Source: Phocoena phocoena (taxonomy: Eukaryota; Chordata; Mammalia; Artiodactyla; Phocoenidae). Taken from it: a stretch of 64,000 nucleotides of DNA. The stretch is taken from positions 64,999,306-65,063,305 of the forward strand of contig NC_089236.1 in the NCBI RefSeq assembly GCF_963924675.1, in the 5' to 3' direction. Shown here in pieces: positions 35,487 through 47,578 of the stretch (its first letter is position 1; each line of letters opens with the position of its first letter). The position numbers and the translations under genes were made by a program. The notes under the pieces are model-generated. The model was not told the origin of the DNA, made no database searches, and saw nothing but the letters and a program-made list of their open reading frames with translations.

Positions 35487-37527
35487 AATAGAAAAAACTT
35501 TTAATAAGCCTATAGCTACTCTAACAGTTGAGTAGTAAATACTAGGCATTACTTCATAGGAATGAGTAAGTATAACACCTTCACAGTCTGTTTCTATAAC
35601 ATATGGACTGTTAAGTGCGTGAGAAATAATTTGTTTGTTTTTGCACCTCGTAGTTGAACGTAATGAAGCACTGCTGAGTTGAGGAACTAGACAAGAAACT
35701 CCTTAGTTACGGGGCGTTATATTCGGAATTAATGAATTACAAATTGTAAGCTGATCCAACTCCTATAAATATTATGGAAAGAAGTAGCAGCCTACCTACA
35801 CAAGTTTTCAAGGCAGAATTATGCTGTGATGAGAAAAAGATTTAGAGCATAATTAAGGTTCCTAAATTATCAGTACTTAAGAAGAAACTTACCATATGTT
35901 TAAAATTATCCGAGACTGCATTTATGATCTGTGATAAGTGTGTATTTTCTTGAATGCAGAAAACCTCTTTAAAGGTTTTCTGTTTTATTTTTATGGTATT
36001 GTCATGCAGTTTACCTCTTGCAATTCATAATGGGCTTTAAAAATTCCAAAAATAAGATAAAGATTTTTATTCTATGCCTGTAATAGTTATTTCACTTCGC
36101 ATAGAAAACACTAACTCATTGGTAAAATACAAATAACTTAAAATGACAGATTTAATAAGCTGTTTTCTGGGAACATTTTGTTAACACGGCTCTATGATAC
36201 AAGCATAGAGTTTTATTCAAGTTTGAATGTTAATTAATTTGGGAAATGATGGTCTTGAGAAGGTCTTCAATCTCTGTATACATGAGATCACTAAGAAAAA
36301 TCTGTAATCTTATGGATCATTTTTTAAAAGTGGTTTAGAATCCAAAAAACAGGCACAACACATAAATAGGAGAGAGCACTGAATCTGGAGTCAGAACCCT
36401 TGGAATCCAAACTGGCTGCATCTCAAAATAATTATGTAACCCTGGGCAAGTTCTGAACATCTGTGAGTCTGCTTCTTCAATCTCTCAAAGATGTAAAATA
36501 AGATAGAATTTGCCTTCTTCAAAACGTCAGGCTTAAGGATGAGAGTAGCTAGTTCAAGTGAAGATGTTTTAAGAACTGTTCATTGGCTTAGCAAAAGCGT
36601 TATGAAGAAACAAAAAAGAAAAACAAAGGGTTTCATAGTGAATAATCATCAAGGAAAACTTAGATTAATGTGAATGCAAGACAGAGAGAGAGAGGGAGAT
36701 TTCCCAAAGACTAGTAAAGAGGGAATAGATTCTGCCTGTAACCTCCGCTGACCTTGGAACCCTCCCTGCCCGCTTTGTAAATGAAACGTGTGGAGAACAC
36801 CCGTGGGGAAAAGTAATGCCAGAGACAAGGAGACTGTGGTAGCTTTATAGTTGGGGGTTAAAGTGTGAGTACAGAAAACTCAGTGGGGCAAAGCTGCTGC
36901 AGAATTGATGGAACTCCTAGCTTCTCTAGGATGATTCTAGCTGAATGTTTCCTGTTTGCCTCCTGGAAATGTATTTCGCATCGGATAAGTGTCATAATAG
37001 TTCCGCAAAACCATTCCTCACATGTGATGACCTCAGTAGGATTAAAATGGAAGTGCCAAAGAAATGACATGTTTTCAACAAAGTTTGCCTCTCTATTTTG
37101 AATATGTGCAAATCTTGAAAATTCTTCTCATTAGGACTGTCATCATTCCTGAGTATTCTGGTCTGACCAAGACATTGAGGTCTCATGGAGGAAGCTCCCT
37201 GAAGAGGTTATTTACTCTACCTGGGGCTTGTTTTCTTTATTTGTAAAATGAAGGAAATGAAGAGACCCACAAGAACTCTTCTATGTCTACAAACCTCTAC
37301 CAGCTCAGCAGAACATCCTCTCTGAGGCCCACTCCCAGGCTTCTCATAGTACTTAAAAGTCGCCACTACCTCCCTCATCTAAATAAGCCATTAAAGTCTA
37401 GAGTATTATTGCCAGAAGACTTACTTATCTGAAAGGTACAGCATTTGCAGAGCACAAACGCCATTTACTCTTTCTCCTAAATATTGGTTAGTTTCTTAGG
37501 TCAGATCATTGTCACTATGTCAGATGC
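35487..37527. other. Unique DNA with one MIR
   Basis: A sense MIR lies at about 36375-36500 (GAATCTGGAGTCAGAACCC, ATTATGTAACCCTGGGCAAG). A short GA-rich run occurs at 36680-36700. No gene is supported; paired frames of 60-78 codons at 36858-37246 have no recognisable domain. Confidence 0.5.
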
Positions 37528-37959
37528 TGCAATAAAATAAATATAAATAAATAATATAAATAAATACAAATAATTATTATATAATAATATAATATATAAT
37601 AAATTATAATATTAATTAATATATTAATATAATTATATATAATATATAATTATATATAATATAAATATAAATATATATTATATAATATATATATTTATGT
37701 ATATATATTATATAAATATATATAATATATAATATATATTATATATTATAAATTATATAATAAATATATAATACAATAATATAACATATTATAATATTAA
37801 TTAATATATTATATTATTATATAATAATATAAATAAATATATATTTATATATAATTTATGTTTTTATATTATATATATTATAATATATATAATATATAAG
37901 CTATATATTTATATATAATTATATATAAAATAATATAAATAAATATAAATAAATATATG
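37528..37959. repeat. ~430 bp nearly pure A/T island
   Basis: Only a handful of G or C bases occur in about 430 bp. The content is interleaved ATAAAT, TATATA, TTATAA and ATTAATTAAT motifs rather than one clean unit. Both ends carry AATATAAATAAATATAAATAAAT-like repeats. Many stretches are self-complementary. The flanks return abruptly to ordinary composition. Confidence 0.95.
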
Positions 37960-39984
37960 GTATCCACGAAACACCTGATCAAGACCGAGCCCGTGGATAT
38001 ATTTGCTAAAGTAAACAGAACATTTCAAAGACTTGGTTCTGGAATTCGATACGCATGGTAGGCAGGACAAATTGGAAGGTACCTGCAAATAAAGTAACAC
38101 AAAATTGCAAAGCTTCAGATACGTTTCGGGTGTTTTATCAGATACTGATATTCCTGTAATGGATATTGTAAAATGTCAACTGGAAATCATGCCTAACTTC
38201 TGAAATATTATTCCTATGGAATGTTGATTCTCGTCCTGGGACTTGAAGAGCAGCCTTCACCTAGTCATTCATTCAGGAGATAAGGAATGCTTTCCGTGTG
38301 TCAGGCACTGGACTAAGAGAAAAGATGGACATGGGAATTTGAAAATGACCCTATGCCTCTGTCTTGGTTTCTGTATTAGTAAAGCAGCAAGTATGTGCCC
38401 AGCAAAGATACTAACAGTCACCTCCCCAACCGCACAAAACATCTAAATGCTTCAAAAACACAGGGCCCTAAATAAAATTCTAACTTTAAAAACTTTTGTG
38501 TGAAATAGCATATTAAAAAGAACACAGCCAAAATATCATGATTTTTAAAACTTCACACTTAAAAACAAAAGAAAACCAACTGAAAAATCAGAACAGACAT
38601 GGAATAACTACAAAAATGGAGTCATTTTACCTTCCACAAGATATGTTGATAGAAAGTATTTAATTTTGTATTTCAATTTTAATATATGTATTAATTCCTA
38701 GGTCTTCCCTAGGAATGGTATACCATCTTGAACCGAAGACCTCTGTTTCCCTTTATGAAACAAAATTAAAACAGAGACCATAGGTCAAGTAGAGCTTTAA
38801 GAAATTAACATTTCCAGGTATGATTTCACAATCCAGGGCTTCCCTTTTTTTGCACAGTGTATAAGCCCTTCCACAATTATTATTTGGAGGGGAAGAGGGT
38901 GGGAAAGTAAACAAGTGCGCCTAAAAAGAACACATACAGCACTTTTTTTTTTCCTTTGGCCTCTCTGCTGAATGTTAAACTCATTAAAAGAACAAGAAGC
39001 ATTTCATGGATTACTGATAACAGTACCTCTGTCACAGACAGGAGGCCAGATTAGCTCCGTAAATGGAGCCATTGTGTGCATTACCGAATGTGAGATATTC
39101 ATCCTCAAAACCGATCCGCCTCCTGCCAAAGACAGGTAGACATGATGAATACAGAAAAGCAACCTTTTATATTTTTTCCTGGAGCCACACTTAAAAGCAA
39201 GTTATTAGGATATTAATCATCGGCTGCAAACAGCATTCTAGGAGAAAACAGCAAAATCAACATAAATATGTATACCATCGATATGCTTGCAAAGTTCAAC
39301 ATGCATTACAATGCAGTTAAAAGCTAATATTTCTGAAGCTAACCTTTGAATTCTTTTTCTATTTACATAAAAGTCGTGACAAACTGGAAATGGTTGAATT
39401 CAGATTCCCATCTATGAATGCTGAATTACTAAATTTAATTAAAATCTGTTAGCATTAGACAGTCTTTTAAAGATTAGGCCTTTTGACCCCTTCATCCCAA
39501 AGATGGGAAGTAAGGTCTAGAAATCCTAGTTAAGGGCGATAGCAGACAAGAATGCAGACCTGAGCTCCAAGTTCAGCATTATTTCCTTCACACTGTGCTA
39601 TTCTGTCTTTCTACCCAGGTAGACCCTAGGAGGGGCCACATTTCCATAGTTTGGCAACTGTCTTGAAATTTAGATCTCCTGGTGGAATGTGTCCCCTTCA
39701 CGCTGAATGCCTCAGTTTTGCCTGTTACAGTATTTTATTTATTCTTTAGAAACCTTTATGCTCATAAACATGCCCATTAGTTTTACAAATTACCACATTA
39801 CTCATAAGTGAGTTGTCCTCCTAATATAGCACATAACTGATTGTTGCATTTTATTGGACCATTTATAATAAAATTATGGAAAGTGTTAAATAACCCTTAG
39901 AGAGAAAACGTATTCATCATTTTAGCAAAGGCGTAAGTGTTGCATTTTCTTCTTACATATTTGTAGGAAATTTATATTCAAAAT
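37960..39984. other. Mostly unique DNA, no gene
   Basis: A short antisense L2 3'-end trace lies near 38260-38330 (TTTCCGTGTGTCAGGCACTGG). About 38990-39470 is a repeat-free block treated in findings. A weak MIR-like patch lies near 39490-39600. Confidence 0.45.
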
Positions 39985-39993
39985 ATTATGCTA

Positions 39994-40203
39994 GGGCTTC
40001 CCTGGTGGCGCAGTGGTTGAGAGTCCGCCTGCCGATGCAGGGGACACAGGTTCGTGCCCCGGTCCGGGAAGATCCCACATGCCGCAGAGCGGCTGGGACC
40101 GTGAGCCATGGCCGATGAGCCTGCGCGTCCAGAGCCTGTGCTTCGCAGCAGGAGAGGCCACCAGCAGTGAGAGGCCCGCGTACCACAAAAAAAAAAAAAA
40201 AAA
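39994..40203 (+). mobile_element. Cetacean CHR SINE (short form)
   Basis: Target duplication ATTATGCTA (39985-39993 and 40204-40212), possibly extended by A bases. More diverged than most copies here: GGCTGGGACCGTGAG, CGATGAGCCTGCG, and an inserted C in CACCAGCAGTGAG. Confidence 0.95.
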
Positions 40204-40212
40204 ATTATGCTA

Positions 40213-40949
40213 TTTCTCTAAGAGGACTCCTGGGTTTCTGTTTGGGGCCATGCCTCTTGTCTTTCCTCTTCCCTAGGTTCCTTATAAAAGTTAAAGCTAC
40301 TTATGGTGTTCTTTTTTCACAGTCTAAAGAAAAATGATTTGCTCCTTCCAAATCACATGAGGTCTATTTAATTTTGTTCTTTAAGTCAGCAATTAAAGTT
40401 CAGCGCCAAAGCCTGAAATCACCTCTTCCCCTTGTCACCCACTCTTAAGAGAAATGACGGGATTAACACGTATGACCTGCAAAAGAGCAGCCTCCTCCTG
40501 TAAAATCTAACAGTGTTTTCCTTCAAAATAAGAAATGTGGAGCCACACATCTCAGCTCCCTTTTAGAGTCATTGGAATAGTACATATCTAGCTGAAATCA
40601 AAGATGCCCTGATCATGGGACTCCTACACAATTTCTTCTCTTTTTTCTTAGCATTCGCAGGTATGAAAATTTTCTGATGCGGCCACCAAGAGCCATCGTA
40701 GGGAATAGCCTCACCAAATGAAACATCATATGCAAAGAGAAAAAGAAGTTAAGGCACACTGAATTAATTATATCTGAGATTTGACTTACGCATTAGATGA
40801 TGAAGTATGTGCACTTGAATGAGCCCCTGAAGGTAGTCTAGTTACCTTAAATAATTGTCCAGGGCCTTTTGGCTAAAGTGACTTTCCCAGTGTAGCTTGC
40901 TTTTGCTATCTTAATTTTTCAGTATCTTAATTTTGTGCTTTCTCCATGC
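40213..40949. other. Unique DNA, no gene
   Basis: No gene or confident repeat. Confidence 0.45.
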
Positions 40950-41430
40950 CCTACCTTCAGTTTAATTCAGTAAGCATTTACAGAAAACAGAATATGCAGA
41001 GGACGGTCCTAGAGCTTGCAGGGGAATGGAAAATTGAAAAGGTGGAGCCTACCTACCCCCTAGGGGCTCTCTCTAATGCGAGAAACAAATTCACATGGTT
41101 AATGCATCAGCCGTTATACCATAAGTCCAGTCCAAACATAGATTCCAGTCATTTTGTTGTTGTTGTTATAATAGGAATTGATTAAATCAGGTGCTGAGTT
41201 AGCAAGAATAGAGTTAGAAAAAAAGTCTTTGCTTTCAGAACAGGAAGAAAACCAGACAAAAACAGCTAATTTCCAATACAGGGTGGTGAGCACCGAGGCA
41301 CCCGCAACTTGGGATGCTTCAGAAGTACCAGGAGAGAGCTTGGGGCCTCCTGGAAGAGTTGAGTCCCGAAAAATCCTAAGTCAGACAACATCAGAAGTCA
41401 AAGCAGTTTCCTGGCAGAAGAATGGCACCT
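40950..41430 (-). mobile_element. Probable degraded L2 (antisense)
   Basis: TTTAATTCAGTAAGCATTTAC, ACGGTCCTAGAGCTTGCAGG, CAATACAGGGTGGTGAGCACC and GGGCCTCCTGGAAGAGTTGAG fit inverted L2 3' sequence in order. The open frames of 79 and 87 codons here are therefore probably fortuitous. Confidence 0.4.
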
Positions 41431-41889
41431 CTAAGCTGTAGTTGTTTCTTTAGTATTTGAACGTTGTGGAGAAATCAAATTTCAAAAACTATTTAGGAAA
41501 TGGATATAGAGTCACCACATATTTTTATTGCCAATTAAGACCATCTTTAAAACAACCAGCTACCCTCACCATCATTATTTGAAAGGAAAGGATGTTTTAA
41601 CACCAAGATCGTAGAAAAGGGAATAATCTTAGAATAAAGGACAGTCCTTTAACTGGAATAAGTTTAGCATCATTTTCTTTTCCATTTTCCATTTCCAGTG
41701 ATGCTTGTCCTAAGTAGCATTGTTCTTGGACTCACGACCACTACTGTGAACCATTAGATTGGAATCTGGAGTCTTTGGCAGAACTGCAAGCAGTTTCTAG
41801 AGAGTAGAGTACAGAGAGGTGATGAGAAGCAAGACTTGTGTGCACAGACTCCACACGAAGAACCTTGCAGACTGTGCTAAGGAATTTGT
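41431..41889. other. Unique DNA, no gene
   Basis: No gene or confident repeat. Confidence 0.4.
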
Positions 41890-42560
41890 TGTTTTTCATT
41901 CTAAATGCATTGGGGAGCGTTAGAAGGAATTTTACAAACTATGCACCATGAGATTGTGTTTCAGAAGGTTCACCCGGACAGCACTGAAACTGACTTTTAA
42001 AGATGTAGTATGAGTTAGCTGGGCCAAAAAAATTAATAATGAAAGAGGCCAACCTAGTATATAGGGAGAAAATAGGAGGAAATGAGCAGATTCAAAATGA
42101 GAAATGAGAGTGGCCATACTGGGCCAGTAAATACGTTGGGAAGTGTAGACATTTAGGAGATTTGAGTTACACCATTAAGACTCAGTGATTGGATTTGGAA
42201 GAAAGGAGAAAAAGGGGAAATCATGAAAAAAATCCTAAATTTCTGGCTGTAACAATTGAGTAACTAGATGGGAATGCCTCAATTCACTCTAGTAGCAATC
42301 ACAAAAAAAGGAGCAGTTGAAGGAGAGCTGAGGGGAGTTAGGAGTTTGACTTTAGATGTGTTGAATTTGAGATATCTGTAGGGCATCTAGGTGGCATCTA
42401 GCAATTGAAGACGTGATTCTAGAGTTTGGGGGAAAGATCTTGGCTAGGGACATCAATTTGAAAGTCAGCAGAGTGGTGATCCTGGAAGCCAGAGGTGTGG
42501 ACGTGGAGAGAGTCTACCGTTGATGAGTGAAATCCTGTCAAGCAGGGACAGATAGAGAAC
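41890..42560 (-). mobile_element. L2 LINE (antisense)
   Basis: GCATTGGGGAGCGTTAGAAGG, CACCCGGACAGCACTGAAACTG, GTGTTGAATTTGAGATATCTG, GGGCATCTAGGTGGCATCTAG and GGAAAGATCTTGGCTAGGG track the inverted L2 ORF2 region. No reverse transcriptase frame is intact. Confidence 0.6.
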
Positions 42561-42855
42561 AGTCAGGGGGTTTGTGACAACTGCTACAATTGCTATAATA
42601 CAAGCAATATGCAGTGGAAATACAGAGGTGTGAGAGACTCTCAGAGAGCTGGGTCATGAGCTGAGCTTCAAATAGTGAGGTCTGCAGGGGCGCCTGAAAG
42701 GAAGAAACCCTTTCCAGGCGGAGACAAGGAGAAAAAACTGACCTTCCTTTTACCCCAAAACAGTGGTTCTGGAAGACATGTCAAAGCACAGATTGAGGGA
42801 AGGGGTGATAGATGAGCCACACCAAATTTTTTAAAATTTGAAAAACTCTTCACTC

Positions 42856-43110
42856 TTAAAAACAAACAGTGTGGTTGCCAAGACGGGGGCAGAGAAGGAC
42901 TGGGGGTTTGGGGTTAGTAGATGCTAACTATTATATATAGTCTGGATAAACAACAAGGTCCTACTGCAGAGCACAGGGAACTATATTCAATATGCTGTGA
43001 CAAACCATAATGGAAAAGAATATATATATATAACTGAGTCACTTTGCTATACAGCAGAATTAACACAACATTGGAAATCAAGTATACGTCAATAAAATTA
43101 AAAACAGACA
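42856..43110 (+). mobile_element. Cetartiodactyl L1 3' end
   Basis: GTGTGGTTGCCAAGACGG, GGATAAACAACAAGGTCCTAC, GCACAGGGAACTATATTCAA, CTGAGTCACTTTGCTATACAG and the end AAGTATACGTCAATAAAATT form the L1 3' UTR. An imperfect 13 bp duplication TTAAAAACARACA may flank it (42856-42868 and 43098-43110). Strongly 5'-truncated, no coding part. Confidence 0.85.
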
Positions 43111-43689
43111 AACAATAAACAGAATCCTCCTTTCCATATTTAAGAGGTATCTCTAGGCCTATTTGCATAGCATTTGCTAAATATTTACATATTTTCCCAG
43201 TCTAGACAGACTTTAAAAGCCACCTCACAGCTTTTCTTTTTCCAGATTACTGATCCAAAGTGATTTTGCTTATCTTCATACCTCAAAGGGCTTTCATTCC
43301 TGTGATCATTCCAACTGTCTCTTGGCTTAGTGCTTCCTAAGTGCCACGTCTTATGCTCCAGGAAAGCCATAGGTTTTTTTCATCTGGGTGAAGTGCTTCC
43401 CTATGTTTTCTTTCTGACACTTTTGAGCGCTTCCCTCATCTTCGCAACCGCCGGAGCTCATCAGCAGCCTCGTACTCAGTTACTTCAGAGCCGATGCTTT
43501 TCCAAAGACAAGAAATCTCATCGCCCATTTTTCTGCTCATTGATCTCACCCTGTGAGATTCTCCAATAAGCTTAAACCTACTTGAGTTGTTATTTCATTT
43601 TCTGGTAGAGCAGAGAAAGTGTGCCAGGGAGTCACGCCCAGACAGAAGTCTGGGACGACAGTCAGAATATCAGCAAGAAGAGGAAACAG

Positions 43690-44110
43690 CTATGGTGGAC
43701 AACCTGCCGGGCACCCAGCAATGTATGACATTTAGGGCTACAAGTGTGAAAGAAACATTCCTTCCTCTTAAACAGGTTTCAGTCTAGTTAGGGCAAGGGC
43801 CAGGCAACCAGAGAATTAGGATATACTGTGAACAGGAATGTCATTAGTGTAAGACGAGAGGTAGGAGGGGAGCCTAATCACATTTAGGGAGAAGGTCAAG
43901 ACAGGCAGATGTTTTTCAGGAGAAACACTTGGAGTTGACTGTTGAAGATATAGGATGAGTTAGCTGGGCCAAAAAAAAAGATAGGGGCACCCAAAAGTTA
44001 GGAAGCGTGATGTATATGGGGAACTGCATGTAACTCAAGATGGCTAGAGAGCTGATGGAGAGAGAGAAGCCTGGAGAAGGACACGGAGCAGATCACCAAG
44101 GGTCAGTGAA
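43690..44110 (-). mobile_element. L2 LINE 3' portion (antisense)
   Basis: GCACCCAGCAATGTATGACA, AACAGGTTTCAGTCTAGTTAGG, GGGAGAAGGTCAAGACAGGC and GGATGAGTTAGCTGGGCC keep the order of the inverted L2 3' end. The last motif also occurs at about 42005-42025 in the neighbouring L2. Confidence 0.55.
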
Positions 44111-44218
44111 GGGAATGGATTGAACAAGACTGAATCCACATTGTGACATAAATCGTAGGCAGAATGTTTAGAAATGAAGTACGAATAAATACAGGTCTCA
44201 CTACAGCATTTGTCCTGT

Positions 44219-44719
44219 ATGGATATCCAGTCCCTCTTCCCTAGAAACTGGGGACCTGTCAGCCAAATGAAGATAAATAAGTATGTCCACACAGGGGCTC
44301 TTTGGATCCCGGTTTTCTTTTGTCATCCTGCTTCTCCATCATCTTCCAGGCATCTTATGAATCTCATACAAGCCCTTATCTCAGACTTGCCTTTATGCTG
44401 GCAGCCAAAATGGATCCCAGCAAGGTGGACGGCCATCGGACAAGTACTCTGCCTGTCTGCAGCTGTTCAGACATCCAAACTCAAGCTTGGTCTGCATCAG
44501 TGGGATTTCCTTTGCTCTGCTATTGGTCTTTTCATTTTCTACTGGACGGAGTGGGGTGATGCTGTATATGATGAGGTTCTTTCGCCTTTATGTTCTGCAG
44601 AAAATGCTTCTGCTGACTATATAGGTTTCTCCTTTCGTATTTTGGATGGGCAGAAGAAGGGAGCATTATATCAGACCCCCATTGGTTTGGACAGAGAACA
44701 GCCTCCAATTGAGTCCTAA
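44219..44719 (+). other. 166-codon open frame, probably non-coding
   Basis: The longest ATG-initiated open frame in the window; TTG codons extend it slightly upstream. The translation has hydrophobic patches (FLCSAIGLFIFYWTEWGD) and several Cys and Trp residues but no domain I recognise. A second plus-strand frame of 85 codons overlaps it from 44302. I see no Kozak context, splice sites, promoter or poly-A signal placed to support expression. Local GC is above average, which lowers the stop-codon rate. The left part abuts an L2 fragment. Chance, or an unrecognised old repeat or pseudogene, is more likely than a gene. Confidence 0.2.
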
Positions 44720-45259
44720 CGATCTAAAAAAAAAAATGAATCCCTCCCTCTGCCTGTTTCCTCAGCCAAATCTGATCACTCTGCCATGCGTATCTTTCAT
44801 TCAATCCCTTCCCATAAGCCCCAGGAAAATATAAAAGAGAATTTTTATTTTTGAGTCATTATACCAAGAATTTTTTTTTACTTTTTAAAAAAATGATCTC
44901 ATTCAGGTTTATATTTTTCTTTTCCTTTTATCAAATTTTCTTTGACTTTTAGTGGTCTATTACACCTTACCATGTATATCTTCAAGGAGTTAAGGAAATA
45001 AAAGACAGGATCAGAAGCAAGTGCAATATGAACCCTTGACCAGGAGTGATTTGCGTGGTATTTACATAGTACGAGATGTAGTACTTAGGGATTGAGGGTC
45101 CTCTGTGTCCATTAGCATGTTGTGTTACTACAGTTCACATTTAGTTTTCATTTGAATTAGTGAATGTGAATTCTGTCACAATACGCTAAAGTAGTTTGTA
45201 TTTGACACTGAGGGCCTGGATAACCAAAGCAGCACATGCAAAATGCTTAAAATGTGGTT
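44720..45259. other. Unique DNA, no gene
   Basis: No gene or confident repeat. Confidence 0.4.
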
Positions 45260-45530
45260 AGAGTTGGAACCAAGAGTAAATTGTTATTAAAAACAATAAT
45301 GATGAAGCTACCATTTGTCTCCCCTTTACTCTGGGTCATGGGCTGTTTTAAGGATTCACAAGCAGTGGCTCATTTAATCCTCACAGACATAGCTAGGAAC
45401 TGGCATGTCCCCATTTTACAGATGTGGAATCTGAAGCTCAGAGAAAGCAAGAAGCAGGTGGCAGAGCTGGGATTGAAATTCATATCCAAAGGCAGTGCTT
45501 TCTACAATTCTGTTGAGAAATGTGGCGCTT
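45260..45530 (-). mobile_element. MIR SINE (antisense), well preserved
   Basis: GTGGCTCATTTAATCCTCACAG, CATGTCCCCATTTTACAGATG, GAATCTGAAGCTCAGAGAAAG and GTGGCAGAGCTGGGATTGAAATTC are consecutive blocks of inverted MIR. The 94-codon frame is within it. Confidence 0.8.
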
Positions 45531-45938
45531 CTAGCTAAATGGCTGTCTCCCAGGTGATCGGAAACCTCCAGAAGTGAGGATAGCATTGGTAGAGAACTCC
45601 AATTTGGAATAGAAGATCTGAGGCTGCTGGGAGCAACTCTCATTTTTCTGGATTTTGCTATCATAAATCACAGCTATTTTCACAGCTGTCAGTGTCAACT
45701 TTGGATGTTGTGAAGGGAAAAGGAAAATAACAAACCCATTAACATTAAAAAAAAAAAGACTTTCAAATGATGTAAATAAATAGTTGTAAGCATATCTACT
45801 TAGTATTCAAAAAACTAAGCAGAGATACATTAAAATAACATATCCATACCAAACATGGCAACTGAGGGACGAATCAGGATTTTTTGACAATGATCTATTC
45901 ATTATGATTCAGTTATCATTAAAGAGTATGCACTTAGT

Positions 45939-46147
45939 GGGCTTCCCTGGTGGCGCAGTGATTGAGAGTTCGCCTGCCGATGCAGGGGACACGGGTTCGT
46001 GTCCCGGTCTGGGAAGATCCCACATGCCGCGGAGCGGCTGGTCTCGTGAGCCATGGCCGCTGAGCCTGCGCGTCCGGAGCCTGTGCTCCGCAGCGGGAGA
46101 AGCCGCAACAGTGAGAGGCCCACGTACTGCAAAAAGAAAAAAAAAAA
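45939..46147 (+). mobile_element. Cetacean CHR SINE (short form)
   Basis: Has the longest target duplication here: an 18 bp perfect repeat AAAGAGTATGCACTTAGT at 45921-45938 and 46148-46165. The A-tail has one G near its start (CAAAAAGAAAA). The body carries GGTCTCGTGAG where others have GGGCCCGTGAG. Confidence 0.97.
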
Positions 46148-46165
46148 AAAGAGTATGCACTTAGT

Positions 46166-46528
46166 AACCAAAAAGAGAGATACTAAAATCATTCAGTGAA
46201 TGAAGGGGAAAAGCCAAAAATTCTCTTCCTAGTATGTTGCTCATTTAGATTTAGGATTTAAGTTGCAGTTGGAGAATTCTCATTAGAAACTGTGTTTGTC
46301 TCCACTTTCTTCCTTTGTAGGTACTCTGAAAACAGGGTATATTTTTCCCAAATACAATTCTCTATCCTCTGACAGTCTTCCTGAAAAAATATCCTATTGA
46401 CTACCCTCTTTCCCAAGTTAAATATTCTAGAAAGCATTGTTGTTTTTGTGTCATTGGTACTTTATGGTCACCCCTGGTGGGAATTTAGAATCTATTCTTA
46501 TACCATATGAGGATACATTGGCAAGAAC
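46166..46528. other. Unique DNA, no gene
   Basis: No gene or confident repeat. Confidence 0.4.
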
Positions 46529-46561
46529 GCACACACACACAGACACACACACAGACAGACA

Positions 46562-46600
<39 letters not shown>
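46529..46600. repeat. (CA)n / (CAGA)n compound microsatellite
   Basis: 72 bp of CA repeats interrupted by CAGA units, ending in more than 18 uninterrupted CA units. Confidence 0.95.
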
Positions 46601-46603
<3 letters not shown>

Positions 46604-47577
46604 ACCAATGAGGATTTTAAAAGAATATTTTAAAACCTATGATTTTTCCGTTGGCCTGTAGGAGAGCAAATCTGAAAGCTCAGAATAAGGTCTTAAAGTG
46701 GTATATCAGTATAGGTGGCATGATTTGTGGGTCACTTATTTTAATAGGGAAACGGGATAGCTTGTCAGCATAAACATACACACATCTTTTTCTCACTATA
46801 AAAATAGTATATGCTCTGGTAAACCTTAGAAAAATATAGAAGAGTGCAAAGTTTTAAAATGTGTCTGTAATCTCACAAACCAGTTCAAGTCAGAAAATGC
46901 AGAAAGATGCCATTTGTCTGCATTCCATTCCAGCCCTAGAGAACCAATATACGGCTGTCGCAGCCTAAAGGCTCTCTCGATCTGGATGTGACCGCTTGTC
47001 ACATCTGATTTCAACATGTATAGGCACATATATCGTTTCAACTGAAGCAAAGTTGGCAAGAGTTTAATTTTGTCCTGAGGGGGAAAAGGAGAAATTTCCT
47101 GAAGGAAACATGATTGCATTATCATTAAAAAATGTATACACACACTCTCTTAATAGAGCCATTGCCCAGTTTTCAAATACATAACAAAAAGACATTGAGA
47201 ATTATCCAGCTGAAGGAAGAAAACAGCAGTGTCTGTTTTCCCACCAGCAAACAAGCAGCTGTGACCAGACAAAGCAGCATGTGTAACAGCGTGGTTGAAA
47301 CATAGCCCCTGTTGTTTTAATAACAGGGCGGGAACAGTAGTTGTTATTTTTTCCAGTCTGTGACCCCAAAATGTGTGCTGTCTGGGTTTACTTCCACGAA
47401 TGGTCTACGTCAGCCACCCTCCATCCAGGCAACTCAGCCTCTATTCTACTTTTCAAGATCATTTAACACACACAAATGCCGCAGAAATGAAGCATCCATG
47501 TATCCATCTTCCAAGATTAATAGCCCCTAGTTGATCAGTTCAGCTCCTAGTTGTTTTGTAGGAAAAGATCATTCTTT

Positions 47578-47578
<1 letters not shown>
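46601..47578. other. Unique DNA, no gene
   Basis: No gene or confident repeat. About 47140-47480 is treated in findings as a possible conserved non-coding block. The 105-codon minus frame at 46826-47143 has no recognisable domain. Confidence 0.4.

Noticed and set aside
38835..38860. CCAGGGCTTCCC followed by T-run and TTGCACAG, like a CHR SINE start
   Set aside because: Similarity stops after about ten bases; no SINE body, tail or target duplication follows.
41178..41441. 87-codon plus-strand frame rich in Glu and Ser
   Set aside because: It lies in a stretch that fits degraded antisense L2; no independent sign of a gene.
46529..46600. Regularly spaced CA/CAGA repeats considered as an array
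   Set aside because: A dinucleotide microsatellite with no spacers; nothing in the window resembles a CRISPR array.
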